Source: Pseudisothecium myosuroides
Lineage: Eukaryota > Streptophyta > Bryopsida > Hypnales > Lembophyllaceae
Length of the DNA stretch: 64,000 bases
Direction: 5' to 3'
NCBI GenBank assembly: GCA_951799445.1
Contig: OX637288.1
Location: forward strand, 29,987,288 to 30,051,287
The notes beneath the pieces are model-generated. The model searched no databases. It was not told where the DNA came from and was given only the letters and a program-made list of their open reading frames with translations. The translations under genes and the position numbers were made by a program. This document shows, in pieces, positions 45,576-57,230 of the stretch. Within the stretch, counting starts at the first letter, position 1. Every line of letters starts with the position of its first letter.

Positions 45576-48107
45576 ATGGCGATAGCTAGTCTAGTGGCCG
45601 CCCATGCCTCAAGGTTGCTTCTCACCCCGAATTCTAAGATCGGATGCAGATGGCGTCAAGGGCGGGGATGGTGTGAGGTCCCGAAGCTGAGGAGTTTGCG
45701 TTTCTCGTCATTACCGGGTGGAAGTGTGTTTGCATTGAATAAGAAGAAGAAGGGAAGGTGCTACTGCGCCATGGATCAAGTAGCGTCAGGAAAAGCCATG
45801 TCGCCCGTTGCTGGTGAGAAGACGGACCCTAGTACAGAGGCCGAGTCTGAATTGTTGCAGGCGTTTTATGCAATTCCCAGTATAGACAAGGCATGGACGA
45901 TTCCGTCCAGGAAAGGGGAAGGTGGTTTTGATGTGGTGGTGGCCATGAGCCAGGTGAACCTTCCTGCGAATGCCAAACGGACTTTTCTGTCCACGGTCTA
46001 CATTCCCGAGACGACCACCGCTCCTGTCTCCGATTACCACTGGTCACCGTTTCCGTTTGAGATTAGCGGGGCGAGCTCGATTGTTCCTTCTCCCTCGGGA
46101 GCCAAAGTGCTGATAATCCGAAACCCTAAAGACGCCACCTCGCCCACCAAGCTTGAGATTTGGGGTCCCGGACAGCTCCTTCGGGAGATTTTTGTGGCCT
46201 CGAGTGTGCATGGCTCTATCTACGGAGACGGATGGTTTGAGGGGGTTTCATGGAATCAGAACGAGGAGTTTGTTGCATATGTGGCCGAGGAGCCGGCTGT
46301 TTCACGACCTATTTTTGGGCAGAGCGCTTCAACCTCGGGTCAAAACAGCAGTGCCGCCTTGGAGTTAGGGAATTGGAAAGGCCAAGGAGACTGGGTGGAA
46401 GATTGGGGGGAGTCTTATTCAGGGAAACGGAGACCAGTGATTTATGTAGCAAATGTCACCACCGGGGCTGTGCAGGCTGTCGAAGGGATTGCCAGTGATG
46501 TTAGTGCTGGGCAAGTGGTTTGGGCTCCTCAAGCGGGCGATTCTCCACAGTCGCTGGTCTTTGTGGGGTGGTCCTCTTACGCTGATAACTTCAGTACGCC
46601 ACGAAAGCTGGGTATGAAGTATTGCTTTAATAGACCATGCTATCTTTATCATGTTGAAGCGCCTGTTCCTGAGAAGGAGCCTTCCAATGCAGCGCCTGTG
46701 GCTATCAAGTTGACAGAAGGCGTGAGTAGTGCATTTTCTCCGCGGTTCAGCCCAAATGGGAAGATGCTGGTGTTCTTATCTGCTCAAGCAGCGGTCAACA
46801 GTGGAGCGCACAATGCCACGAACTCGCTGCATTGTATTAACTGGCCGGCAGACGGGATCATCAGCGGTCAAAAGCAGATCAAAGACGTGGTCAAGGTGGT
46901 ACAACATGCGGAAGAAGGCTCCTTTCCGGGTCTGTATTGCTCCAACTTCATTGCGAACCCTTGGTTGAATGACAGTGCTACACTGTTGCTCTGCTCAACC
47001 TGGCGGAGTCAGCAGGTCATTCTTGCTGTCGACGTTGACAATGGGAATGTGACCACAGTTAGCTCTTCTGAGTCCTTCGCTTCGTGGAGTCTTCTTGGAA
47101 TGCAAAACAGTTACGTAGTTGCAGTTGTGAGCTCCCCAACTGAGCCTCAGAGTTTGAAGCTAGGTCACTATGGCGAAGAATGGAGCTGGTCGACCATCAA
47201 TGTTCCCTCGCTCAGATTTGCTGCGAAGGTGGAATCGGCAATGCAAGCTATGACATATGAAGTGCTGCAAGTTCCTGCGCCCATGACGGATCCTCTGAAA
47301 TCGTTATCCGAAGGCTCAGGGCAACCATTTGAGGCCATCTTTGTTTCGCCAACGGGGTCCATCAACCCTCCAACAGATGAGGCGAGGATAGAGAGTGTTC
47401 CTCCGCTGGTGGTCGTACTGCACGGAGGTCCGCATTCTGTGAGTCAAACGAGCTTCTCCAGGAATGCAGCTTTCCTCTCCGCCTTGGGATTCAGTCTTCT
47501 CCATGTAAACTTCAGGGGCTCACTAGGATTTGGCGAGGAAGCTCTGCAGTCTTTGCTTGGTAATGTAGGTCGGCAGGATGTTCAGGATGTGCTTGCGGCG
47601 TTGGATCTGGTTATTGGGAATGGAATGGCAGACCCTGCTCGAGTTGCTGTGCTGGGTGGCTCTCATGGCGGCTTTCTGGCGACACATCTTATTGGCCAAG
47701 CACCTGAACGATTCACGACAGCTATTGCCAGAAACCCCGTGTGCAACATATCTTGTATGGTGGGAGTCACTGATATTCCAGATTGGTGCTATGTGGAAAC
47801 TTTTGGAAAAGAGGGTCTTCTCAACTACTCGGAAGCACCTTCTGTGAGGGACCTCACTGCGCTTTACCAGTGCTCTCCCATTGCCCACCTTTCCAAGGTG
47901 AAGGTCCCGACTTTATTTCTACTTGGAGCACAAGATAGAAGAGTGCCAGTCTCCAATGGTTTCCAGTACGTGCAAGCCTTGCGTGCACGAGGACAAGAAG
48001 TCAAAGTCATCCTGTTCCCAGAAGATCTTCACGCTATTGACAGACCTCAATCGGATTTCGAATGCTTTTTAAACATTGGAGTCTGGTTGAAGAGGTTCAT
48101 ACAGTAG
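45576..48107 (+). CDS. AARE: Acylamino-acid-releasing enzyme (acylpeptide hydrolase, S9C family)
   Basis: One uninterrupted 843-codon ORF from ATG at 45,576. By family the enzyme removes N-acylated residues from peptides and degrades oxidised protein. The order is: an N-terminal extension of about 65 residues rich in R, S and K with few acids, ending before an internal Met (CAMDQVASG), so organelle targeting with a shorter cytosolic form is possible; a beta-propeller (about 90-580) with plant AARE phrases such as SVHGSIYGDGWFEGVSWN; and an alpha/beta-hydrolase domain (about 590-843). The oxyanion motif HGGPH starts at 616; the nucleophile elbow is GGSHGG with Ser696; acid Asp787 (LGAQDRRVP); base His819 (EDLHAIDRP). 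All catalytic parts are intact. The coding region is markedly more GC-rich than its flanks. Absence of coding introns is unusual for plant AARE and suggests retroposition or lineage-specific intron loss. Confidence 0.93.
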   Translation: MAIASLVAAHASRLLLTPNSKIGCRWRQGRGWCEVPKLRSLRFSSLPGGSVFALNKKKKGRCYCAMDQVASGKAMSPVAGEKTDPSTEAESELLQAFYAIPSIDKAWTIPSRKGEGGFDVVVAMSQVNLPANAKRTFLSTVYIPETTTAPVSDYHWSPFPFEISGASSIVPSPSGAKVLIIRNPKDATSPTKLEIWGPGQLLREIFVASSVHGSIYGDGWFEGVSWNQNEEFVAYVAEEPAVSRPIFGQSASTSGQNSSAALELGNWKGQGDWVEDWGESYSGKRRPVIYVANVTTGAVQAVEGIASDVSAGQVVWAPQAGDSPQSLVFVGWSSYADNFSTPRKLGMKYCFNRPCYLYHVEAPVPEKEPSNAAPVAIKLTEGVSSAFSPRFSPNGKMLVFLSAQAAVNSGAHNATNSLHCINWPADGIISGQKQIKDVVKVVQHAEEGSFPGLYCSNFIANPWLNDSATLLLCSTWRSQQVILAVDVDNGNVTTVSSSESFASWSLLGMQNSYVVAVVSSPTEPQSLKLGHYGEEWSWSTINVPSLRFAAKVESAMQAMTYEVLQVPAPMTDPLKSLSEGSGQPFEAIFVSPTGSINPPTDEARIESVPPLVVVLHGGPHSVSQTSFSRNAAFLSALGFSLLHVNFRGSLGFGEEALQSLLGNVGRQDVQDVLAALDLVIGNGMADPARVAVLGGSHGGFLATHLIGQAPERFTTAIARNPVCNISCMVGVTDIPDWCYVETFGKEGLLNYSEAPSVRDLTALYQCSPIAHLSKVKVPTLFLLGAQDRRVPVSNGFQYVQALRARGQEVKVILFPEDLHAIDRPQSDFECFLNIGVWLKRFIQ

Positions 48108-49829
48108 CGCAAGATGGTTGATAAATTTTTTAAAATTTTAGACTTGCAAAAGACACTTGACGAGAAGTAGCATCCCCAAGGCAAGTTTCAACTTGATTCA
48201 TTTACTTGGCTACCCAAGCCTTCAATGTTCCTCAGATTTGGCTCAACATTTTGGTCAAGCTGTCTCATGTGGCCAAGACGGAGGTCGAATGTCGCTGGTT
48301 TCTGATGATCCAAGAACTATTCTCTCTGACATTTTAAAATTTTTATGGTGAACAATTTCATCGTCCCAGTCAATCTTGTGTGTTCATCTCGACGTTCGAG
48401 AACAGGGGAACCGTCTTAAGTTTCATTCAACCTCCCCCAGCAATTCTTCTACTTCCTTAAGATTTGTAATTCAACAGGTTAGTGCAGGCTGATTTGAAAT
48501 GTAGAGATTACCTAGTTCCATTCATTCTGTAGCACGTCATTGGCAAGTTTGCCCAATAGCCTCATTTTTCTTGTTCCTTACATGTTCGAGATTCTGCTAT
48601 GTAGAAATCTCTGTTCCGAACTTCAGAATCTTTCTGATTTCAAATTATGGGATTTGGCAGCAGATCTGGTGGTCAGGAATGGGGATCATTGCGTTAATTA
48701 ATTACCTGAGAGTGAGCAAAAATAACTTCAGTTCCCTTTCCTGTTTGTATTGTTTCTGACAGTCCCTTTTACTGATGGATCGCTGTGAACCGGACATCTG
48801 AATTCTGAAACGGTATTACTTCACGTTCCTTCCAGTTTACCACTGAAGGCTTAATTGTGTAATTTTCTGTAGTAAAAAAGGTATTCTTGATATTAGAAGA
48901 GGTCAGCATGCTCTTTAAGTTATTATTGATACAGATCACTACAGTACTGGGATTCAGTCCTGCAGAATATTGGTATCCCATTGTAGTCGTGGCAAGGGCA
49001 AGATAATGCGACGTGTCACCCAGTTATTGGCCGAGAGGAGGGACAATACATCGCCGGAATTGCAGCCTTCGTTTGGCATTATGCAGACCTCATTTTCCGA
49101 CCTACCAATTTTTTGGGGCGGCAAATTCAAAGTTACCAACATAAAATGGAGAAATTTTCGAACTGCAAGTTGAACGCATCAATTATTTGCAAATGAGAAT
49201 TATTTACAAACAGTCCATTGTCTGCAATACTTCTACCCCATTGCATCCGATTCTCCTATTACACATGGCTGCCAGAAAACTTGAAGGAAACTATCTTAAA
49301 ACTTCGAGAAAGCAATGCCACCGTATTGTACATTCTACAAGTGTAGGCAACAATCACAAAACTATACATTCTACACTAGATCCTCTGTCCATCAGCTCCA
49401 CGCTCCACCAGCTCCAGAATCAAAGATCCTGCAATAAAAAAATCATTACGGAGTATTTGAGAACTCAAATTCAGTGGAACCAGGCACTAATTAAACAGCG
49501 CAATTCTTCCTAGATAACTAACAATTTAATGCAAATGAACAAGTCATGCATCAAGGACAAAATATGAAGATAAAGATAAGAGAGAAATCACGTGACGATT
49601 GGAAGACCTGCTACCCAAAATTCCACTCCCTTGGGCTGCCACTTTTGCTAAAGACGTTAAAAAAATCACCAAAAGACACCAAAAGACATAAAGGGATCAC
49701 AGTTTATCCCCCTATATTGAACACGTTATTCACTAGAGAAGTGATATCAGTACAGACTTGTTCCACTTCCCCACCATAATGCCTCAAATCCGTTGCCAAG
49801 CCAGAAATCTGAGGAGCAAACACTCACTA
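48108..49829. other. AARE 3' region and intergenic DNA
   Basis: The first few hundred bases are probably 3' untranslated sequence. The rest shows no recognised gene or paired repeats. Confidence 0.4.
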
Positions 49830-50238
49830 AGGTAGGAGGCTGTAAAACGGAGCGGGCATTAAGAATGGACCATATAGATCCCTGTGAAATGGACATGAGT
49901 TGGTTCTGAAATTGACTAGTATAGTCATTGAATGAATCAAGGAAAAAAATATTACTAATTGCAAGAGCCAATCATCCTCTTTGCTTTCCTCATTTTTTTT
50001 AAGAATTGCAAGTGAACCGTTTATGAAAGACCTAGGTCACATATAGGGACCTATGACCCAACTCGTTTGAAAATTCATAAGTAATTCAAAAATGCTTGGA
50101 AAAATACAAAACCACTTTGGTTAGATTCTTCATCGATTTCTCTATGTCTAAAAAATGAGCTAAAAATATTCCCATTCTAAGAAATACATGAAAAAGGTGG
50201 ACCAGCCCTTAAATGCTCCATTTCTGAGCCTCCTACCT
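49830..50238. mobile_element. AGGTAG-type MITE at the 3' end of the recombinase relic
   Basis: 409 bp with termini AGGTAGGAGGCTGTAAAA and GAGCCTCCTACCT, TA on both sides. The minus-strand frame LVYRSERAIVTAHSNSKL stops on entering the MITE, so the insertion probably cut off the end of that coding region. Confidence 0.7.
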
Positions 50239-52572
50239 TAGTTTTGAGTTTGAATGAGCAGTTACAATTGCTCGCTCAGAGCGATATACAAGCAAAGGTA
50301 GTTGAACTGCAAAACTAGAGGGGACAGGGTTAGCAGCAAGAATTTTGCTTAGTAGAGGATGAGAAGCGACTACATTCACCACACCTCTCTCATCAGTAAC
50401 ACAGGCAATCAAATCTTCTTTCATCAAAACAGCCTTGGAAAGTACTTGATCTCTCTTGAGCTTCTCATACATAAGCTGCGTATCCGCCCGCCATCAAGTA
50501 TCTGAAAAAAACTCTCTTACTCTGTCTTCGAATTCCAGACGGAGCATGAGGAACAGACGATTGAGGAACAGATGCACGAGGACGTGGATTAACTGAAGGA
50601 GGCTGTAGACGAACTGCAGCGGGGCGCGCTGAAGGCTGAGGACGCACTGGACTACTCAATTAATGTAGGATGGGAAAATGAATGTACACTGTCACGACGC
50701 CTGTTTAAGGCGACCAAGAAGTTCCTATTCGCTCTAGAGAGACGATCAACAGGCTGAGAGGTGCAACGAGGCTCAACAGGAACCGAATGTAAAGGACAAG
50801 AAAGAACGTGTTCTTCCTAACCGTATGAACAACCAGTGAGACGCTCAGCTGGATTAGACGGCGGAATGTCCTCAGAACTTTCTACACGTACAGGTTCAGC
50901 TACAAAATTATCTACTTGTTCGAAGAAAAGATTCTCATCTAAAGGATGGGCAGAGTCTAAAAAGATTTTCTACACGAGAATTATAGAACTCTATTCAAAT
51001 TATTGAAGGACAACTCTTCTTCCAACAACTTAGTAGGATGACCAACTCCTTCATCCTCAGCTTAAATCTGACACAGTAGAACTAGAAGGAAACTCTCCAG
51101 CACTACCTCTGATTTCTTGTGGACAAGCTTGAAACAGGTGTGGAAGAATATCGAAATTGCTAGTATCCATCTCACGATGAACAAGGTCAAAATAACTATA
51201 GTGAAGACCATTAATACTTCTAGCCGCATTCTGTGACTCACTATGGTTGTCCTATCATATCTAGCAATGGACTTTGGATTTTTTTGTCCACTAACGGTCT
51301 TGATTACGTTAACAAGAATGCCAAAAGCCATCATCTCTAGATATTGAAGTCACTCTACACGATTTGTTAGTAAAATCGTCAAATACCCTTGCCGTTTCTG
51401 CCATTTGTGCTATCCAACGATTGAGCACAAGAGCAGAAGCGTTCACTTCTTTCTTATACCATACATTAGCAGTGGGATTTACAATAGCCTGAAGAAACAA
51501 ACGATGGCCATCTTCAACAACGGACATGTGAGAAATTAACGATTTGTACGTGTGAACAACATCAAGATCATCTGAAAATACTGGCTCACAAAAGTGCTCG
51601 ATCTGGAAGTTTTGTAGATCGACATTGTAGTTTTTACTACATATCTCCATGTACCCATAAGACAAACAGTGATTAACATCAGTGTATTACATCAAGTGAA
51701 CTGTGACCAAGAATTGAATTCATACATTACGATCAAGAAAACATAATATTTTTAAATATATAAAAAAACTTACACAATGTATTACCTCGAACTGGCTAAC
51801 CTTGCAATCGTACTCCCCCCCGTACTCCACTTCAGAAAACATTTGTACCTAGATCTTTGTACAACTCTGTCTGTCCTCTAATTAAGAAAACAGAGCTGCA
51901 ATAGAATCAAAACTGATTTGACAAGCCTTGAAATGTGTTCACCTGATGACGAGGATGAGAAAAAATTCAGTTCTCATCGGCCACTGTAAAAGTATTGACC
52001 TTCCGTCGAGGTTTATTTGCGCCTCGGTCGACAGATTGCTTCATCAATAGTAAACAACAATCAGTTGTCCGAGAAAACAACGGATGCGCTCGAATATTAA
52101 GACGAGATGGAGGAGTAATGCCAACACTCACTAATGCCTTCACATCTCTCTTGTGATGCATGCGTAATATGCGCTGAGCAACATTCAGTAGTCCGTTAAT
52201 CAAATTACTTGGATACCTTTGGTCATCTATCTAGTATGTTTGACAACAAACACGTAATGAAAAGCCAGGCACTAAATCCATGCCAAGTTCAGTCCGATTG
52301 TACTCATACAAATTTTCATGAAGAGGCTCATGGTTAACATGCTTTAACCAAGAGTTAAACCCGTTTCGAAACAAACAATTATTTTCCACTGGCGGGTGTA
52401 CAGTATCTTCTTCGTCGTCTGATCTAGTGTCAGGAAGAAAAGAACAAACTGTATTAGGTGCTACATTCTGCAGTGGCTCAGCAGAACCATCAAGGATGTT
52501 TTCTGTAGAGGCGGTTGTTGGAACTTTCAGAGGAGTCACATCAACAAGGGAAGGATGCAGACAGTGCTTCAC
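50239..52572 (-). pseudogene. Crypton/DUF3504-like tyrosine recombinase relic
   Basis: Minus-strand pieces in one order read as the tyrosine-recombinase domain of Crypton-type proteins. N-terminal core: YPSNLINGLL...QRILR, LNIRAHPLFSRT, MKQSVDRGANKPRR and the TVADEN segment (52,230-51,967). Then VFLIRGQTELYKDL (about 51,890-51,850), which fits the LRGG..E...L box with the first catalytic Arg. Next YMEICSKNYNVDLQN, GHRLFLQAI and WYKKEV (51,660-51,450), FTNKSCRVT (second box, Arg codon 51,354-51,356), and after a 1-nt frameshift GQKNPKSIARY (Tyr codon 51,257-51,259). Usual HxxR and GH residues read KxxR and GQ. At least three in-frame stops and two frame changes mark it as dead. A GTAAGT near 51,772 could be an intron donor. 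The region 51,060-50,239 has SP-rich and unassigned pieces. Such enzymes excise and integrate circular DNA intermediates. Confidence 0.65.
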
Positions 52573-52573
52573 A

Positions 52574-52739
52574 AGAAGAAACTTGTGTTTTTTTTGACGT
52601 ATTTCTTTTGGTGTCCACTTGTTTTTATGTTACATTTGATGTCACAACTAAAGTCTTGACGTTATGTTTGATGTCATTTTTAATGTAAAAATAGGTGAAT
52701 GTAAAAATAAAATGCGTCAAAAAAACACAGGTTTCTTCT
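52574..52739. mobile_element. 166-bp MITE at the 5' side of the recombinase relic
   Basis: Inverted termini AGAAGAAACTTGTGTTTTTT and the complement of AGAAGAAACCTGTGTTTTTT, each followed by TGACG. The terminus resembles that of the 843-bp element at 31,620 (AAGAAACACCTGTAC). It probably interrupts the recombinase N-terminus, since open minus-strand codons continue on its far side (52,740-52,850). Confidence 0.65.
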
Positions 52740-54837
52740 AGTTCTTAAAGACAAAGGCAATTTTGTTACTGAACTTGTACTAACATCATTGTTTTCCTTC
52801 GTAGATTGACCAAGAAGGAAAGAAAGGGAAGAGATATCTACAGAGGCACATCTAGAAATCCAAGTGAAAGTCTTAGAGTAGATGCATCAATAATACCTTG
52901 AGGTTTTCCTTAACGTGAATGTCTTTTTGTATATTTTTGAAAACATTACTAGTAGAGACTTTAAACGTTGGAGGACTACCTCTAGGACGTCTAGGAGCAA
53001 AAACCAACCTTAAAACCAACCTTAAGAAGCAACCTTAAGAAGCAACAAATAGGCTAAACTCAGTAAAAAATATAAGAATATTAGCAATGCAAAAAATTGA
53101 AAGCATGATAATTGAAACATCAGAAGAAATCAAACAACGAAAAAACAATTCAAGAATGAATGGAATTGAATTCAAGCAAAAGAAAAGAGGTTCTCCATAA
53201 AATTCTCAATTTTACTATTCCTGCTACCTTTTTGAAATTCTAGACATTGTCCATCATTGCAACGTGACAATTCAATCATTGACAACAATAGAAGCACCTT
53301 GAATTTGAACAAGTGAACGGTTGGAATGCACACAAATTACAACGGATTCAACACATAAGCAAGTGATTCAAATGAGATTGAGGAATGCATTTAGATTGAG
53401 CAAGTCACAAGTTTTTGATTAGCTTGATGTCATAGACATTTGAAGATTTTCTAGATACCTTGATAATCCTCTAGTACCTCATAGAACCTTTCATAGTATT
53501 CTAGATGTTTCTATAGTCCTCCAAAAGCTTCCATAAACTTTCAAAAGCTTTCATAGTCCTTCACGAGGTCCTCCACAAGTTCTCCCAAAGACTCAAACTA
53601 TTAGTACTGATAAATAAGAAGCAAGACGAAGGACTTTTCAATCTTGCCAACACAAGTTTTGGAGCAGTCTCTAGTATTGCCTTGTCTTGTATCTTGTCTA
53701 GTTATCAATCAAATTAAATTCTAACTTCTTGAGAGCAACTCATATGTACTTGTTTACTTCTTGTGGTCTAGTTTTTGTGTCCCTAACACCCGATCTCACT
53801 GAATCTCCTAGGCATTATTTGCCTAAAATTCCCCAAACATCCTAGTATACTTCTAGAGAACCATGTTGATGTGAGTATCGGTGATTGCATCAACCTTTAA
53901 CGAAACAAACAACTTAGACGTGACAACATTGTAGGTGTTGCCAAATGGAACTACAATGATGAGTGTGATGGATCAAAAATGAGATGGATGATGCTAGTTA
54001 CAAATGAATATTTGAGAGGAATGTCAATAGTTTGCGGCAAAGTTTGTAGCTTGTATGGAGGTTAATAATTCACATGGAAGTTGATGGAGGTAGGTTGCCA
54101 CAATTGCCACTGCTACGGGTGCCCACTACCTCCCTATCATTTTTCTTCATTTATTATAGGCAGTGCAAAAAACAATCTTCATTGTAGTGAGGAAACTATT
54201 TAAATCCATGGAAACGGATGAAACCTACAATATATGGATGAAATTTTTATTTTTTCATCCAAAAATATGTACATTCATTCAAAATAAAGCAATATAGTTC
54301 CAAGATTTGATAGTATTTTATAATTTCATCCACTGTAAAAGCAAAAATATCTCTCCAAAATATTCCCTAAAAAAATTATTGCTTTTTAGCAAAAAAATTG
54401 CTCAAAAAAAAACCCTGCTGCCTGTAACGCTTGCCTTCATCTACATTATCTATCTCATTTCCCCATTGCATGATTGAGGTCCATTTTACTTTTCACATGA
54501 AAGATGCACAATACTATGTAGTGAATAAGGCTTTGAATGAATCAAGGAAAATCCAAATGATACACATTAGAAAAGATATCAAAATATTGCCTACGCAAGG
54601 GAATTAAGTTTTACCAAATGTCATCCCCTCACAAAATAACCACTTCCGTATTAATATTTATAACAATAAGGTCACCAAATCCACATTGTTATTGTCATTT
54701 TACCACTCACCATTAGTTGGATATTCCTACCAGTTTTTTTCCATTCAAAGGTAGTCCACATTCTACAGAGGATGGATAAATATGTTGTGATTTCAGTTCA
54801 AAACTACAAGGTTACAAAATTGGGGCTATTAATCTTT
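52740..54837. other. Intergenic DNA with short local repeats
   Basis: 52,740-52,850 may hold more N-terminal codons of the recombinase relic. 53,000-53,045 repeats ACCTTAAGAAGCA. 53,450-53,590 is an irregular series of CTTTCATAGTCCT/TTCTAGA phrases. No gene was recognised. Confidence 0.4.
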
Positions 54838-54841
54838 TTAA

Positions 54842-55753
54842 CCCCTAAAGGACCGAGGCCTACTTTCTGTCAAAAAACACTTAGAACTGCCATTTCTATA
54901 GCAAAGAGTAAAAAAAAATTTAATTGTTTTTCTTTCATACATCTAACCATAGGATCTTACACCTAACTAGTATTAAAAAGTGTGGAAAAATTTCAGAATT
55001 TTTGACCGCACAGATTGCAAGATATTTGCTTTTAAAGTGGAAAAAACAAGTTTTTCAGCACATTGCAGGACTGGATTTTTTGACTTTGAACATTTTTAAC
55101 TTAAATTTTTTGCACTACAGAGTTTTGAGCTTTAAATCTTTATAGTGGAGAATTGAGTTGAGAGTCTAGGGAAAAAAAAATTCAAAAAAACTTAATTATC
55201 ATTCTTCAAAAAATTGTTAAGTAGAAGTAGGTACAAGATAGAAGGAAAATTTAAAAAATTTATATATTTTAGATGGACTTAAAATGCAATAATTCCAATC
55301 GTGAGATTGTTCTAGCAAGTAAACTAAACCATGAGAATTTATTTTTTTTGAAAAATTGCAAAAATTGCATTCCGAAATGAATCCTACAAGTTATTTTTTT
55401 CAAGAAGATGCTCTAACTACCCGAAAAACAAGAATGCCCATAACTTCCTCATAACAAAGTCAAATGAAATGAATCAAAGCTTTCCAGATAGACAAAAATA
55501 TAATCTATGAGAAAAAAAAATTCAAAATTCAAAATTTTGCAAATTTTTTTTGCTGCCCCCTGTCCCCATGCATTCCAAGAAATGGCATAACTTCTTGCTC
55601 GAAGGTCCAATTTCAATTTTTTTTTTCCGCCACGTACCTCTCTCAATTCTTCGCATTCACAAAAAGTTTCAAAAAATGGTATTAATTTGTCCCCCCGTAG
55701 GTACCTGCCCCAAGTCCCATTTGTCCCCCAAACGGACAATGGTCCTTTAGGGG
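54842..55753. mobile_element. TTAA element, subfamily 1
   Basis: 912 bp between TTAA at 54,838-54,841 and 55,754-55,757, with perfect 13-bp termini CCCCTAAAGGACC and GGTCCTTTAGGGG. Same orientation as 17,629-18,560 and closely similar to it. The best-preserved copy in the window. Confidence 0.85.
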
Positions 55754-55757
55754 TTAA

Positions 55758-56789
55758 TCTATTTTCTAAAAATGTATAGCTTTTAGACTGGAAGTAACTT
55801 TACATAAAACTCCAGTAGGCCTTCCTACATTTTTTAACTTCATCTTCTTACACAAGGAAAAAGTTACAATATTGACCTTTTATAATTTTTCAGCAAAAGA
55901 ACACTCCATCTTATTCCAAAGAGCTCAAGTTTACCTTCTAATTTCCAAACATTTGTTAGTTGTGATATGTTTTGGGGCATTTTCTTGAGCAATTGTGCAA
56001 CATTTTTTTCAGTGAAGTACCAAATTGAACATTTGGAATTGCCATCGCTTTCTATTACCGTACGTTGGGGTTAGATTCGTAAGACCCCATACAAAATCAT
56101 TTCTTTTTGCATTGATTTCCCTATCGTGATTTTGTGATACTACCTGATTTAGAATTTTCCGAGTTTCGTTGGAGGAGACTTCTGAGCTTTAGCTCAGCTT
56201 TACCAAAACTTGAGGGTCGGCTCACTTGGCCAAATTGGGGTTGTCAGTCTTGCTATGCAAAATCGTGACTAAATGACTTAGTAACTCCACTGTAACTTAG
56301 TTAACACTGTACAGGTCCATTCCTACTTGGTGTTTGCAAACTGCATGGGTTAAAAGATAGAACCTGCACATAAGATAGAAATAATCATTTTTTACTGGAG
56401 TTCAGGTCCGGATCTGCTGTAATTGTTTTTTAACTAGGTGAAATTCTCACATGCCTCAAAAGTTACTTCTTCAGTTGTCCTAAGGGACCTCAAGCCCCTT
56501 GCATATCCAATTACCGTAGCTAGAGGTCACACTTGACAAAAAATAATCAAAGTTTCAAACTTTGAATGGTTTTGAAAATTAACGAGTCACCTTGCCATAT
56601 ATATCCAAGGAAAAGTAATTGTAAAGAAAATCCAAATATTGGATTTGATTTGAATACAATTCAATGCCATCACATGTCTACAAAGCAATGGGTGGAGAGA
56701 TCATTTTTATAAAGAATTTCGTTGTCCATCAAAAATCCTCAAAGGGTATGGGACAAATTTGAAGCCGGATGAGAGCTTAGCTACTAATT
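55758..56789. other. Intergenic DNA
   Basis: No gene was recognised. A phrase related to GACTTAGTAACTCCACTGTAA recurs near 59,670-59,760. Confidence 0.4.
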
Positions 56790-56794
56790 GTCAA

Positions 56795-57200
56795 AATGCA
56801 GGAATTATGTTAAATGTAGAACTTCAGACCTCATTTTTGCATAGTAGAAGAACTTTTTTCAAAACACTTTCAACTAATAAAAGTTGGTAAATCAAGTTAC
56901 CTTTCATCTCCAAAAATCCGTTTGTGATTTTGGAAACCCCCAAAAAATTTATGAACAAAATTCAGAGTGGTTGTTTGAAAATGTGAAAAAAAATGTCCTT
57001 CCCAACCCCTCTCCGAATTTTGTTCCTAACTTTTGATTGGAGGCTCTAAATCTCAAACGGATTTTTGGAGATGAAAGTTATCTTAGTTTAACAACTTTTC
57101 TTAGTTCAAATTTTCTTGAAATAAGTTCTTCTATTATGCAAAAATGAGATCTGAAGTTTTACATTTAACACAATTCCTGCTTTTCAATAAACTAGGTATG
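56795..57200. mobile_element. Foldback element with arms of about 140 bp
   Basis: The left arm (GCAGGAATTATGTTAAATGT, CTCATTTTTGCATAGTAGAA, CATCTCCAAAAATCCGTTTG) is found reversed and complemented in the right arm (CAAACGGATTTTTGGAGATG, TTCTATTATGCAAAAATGAG, ACATTTAACACAATTCCTGC). The loop is about 100 bp. No coding capacity. Confidence 0.8.
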
Positions 57201-57230
57201 AGTGGTTGAGCTTCTACTAGTCCTAATTAA

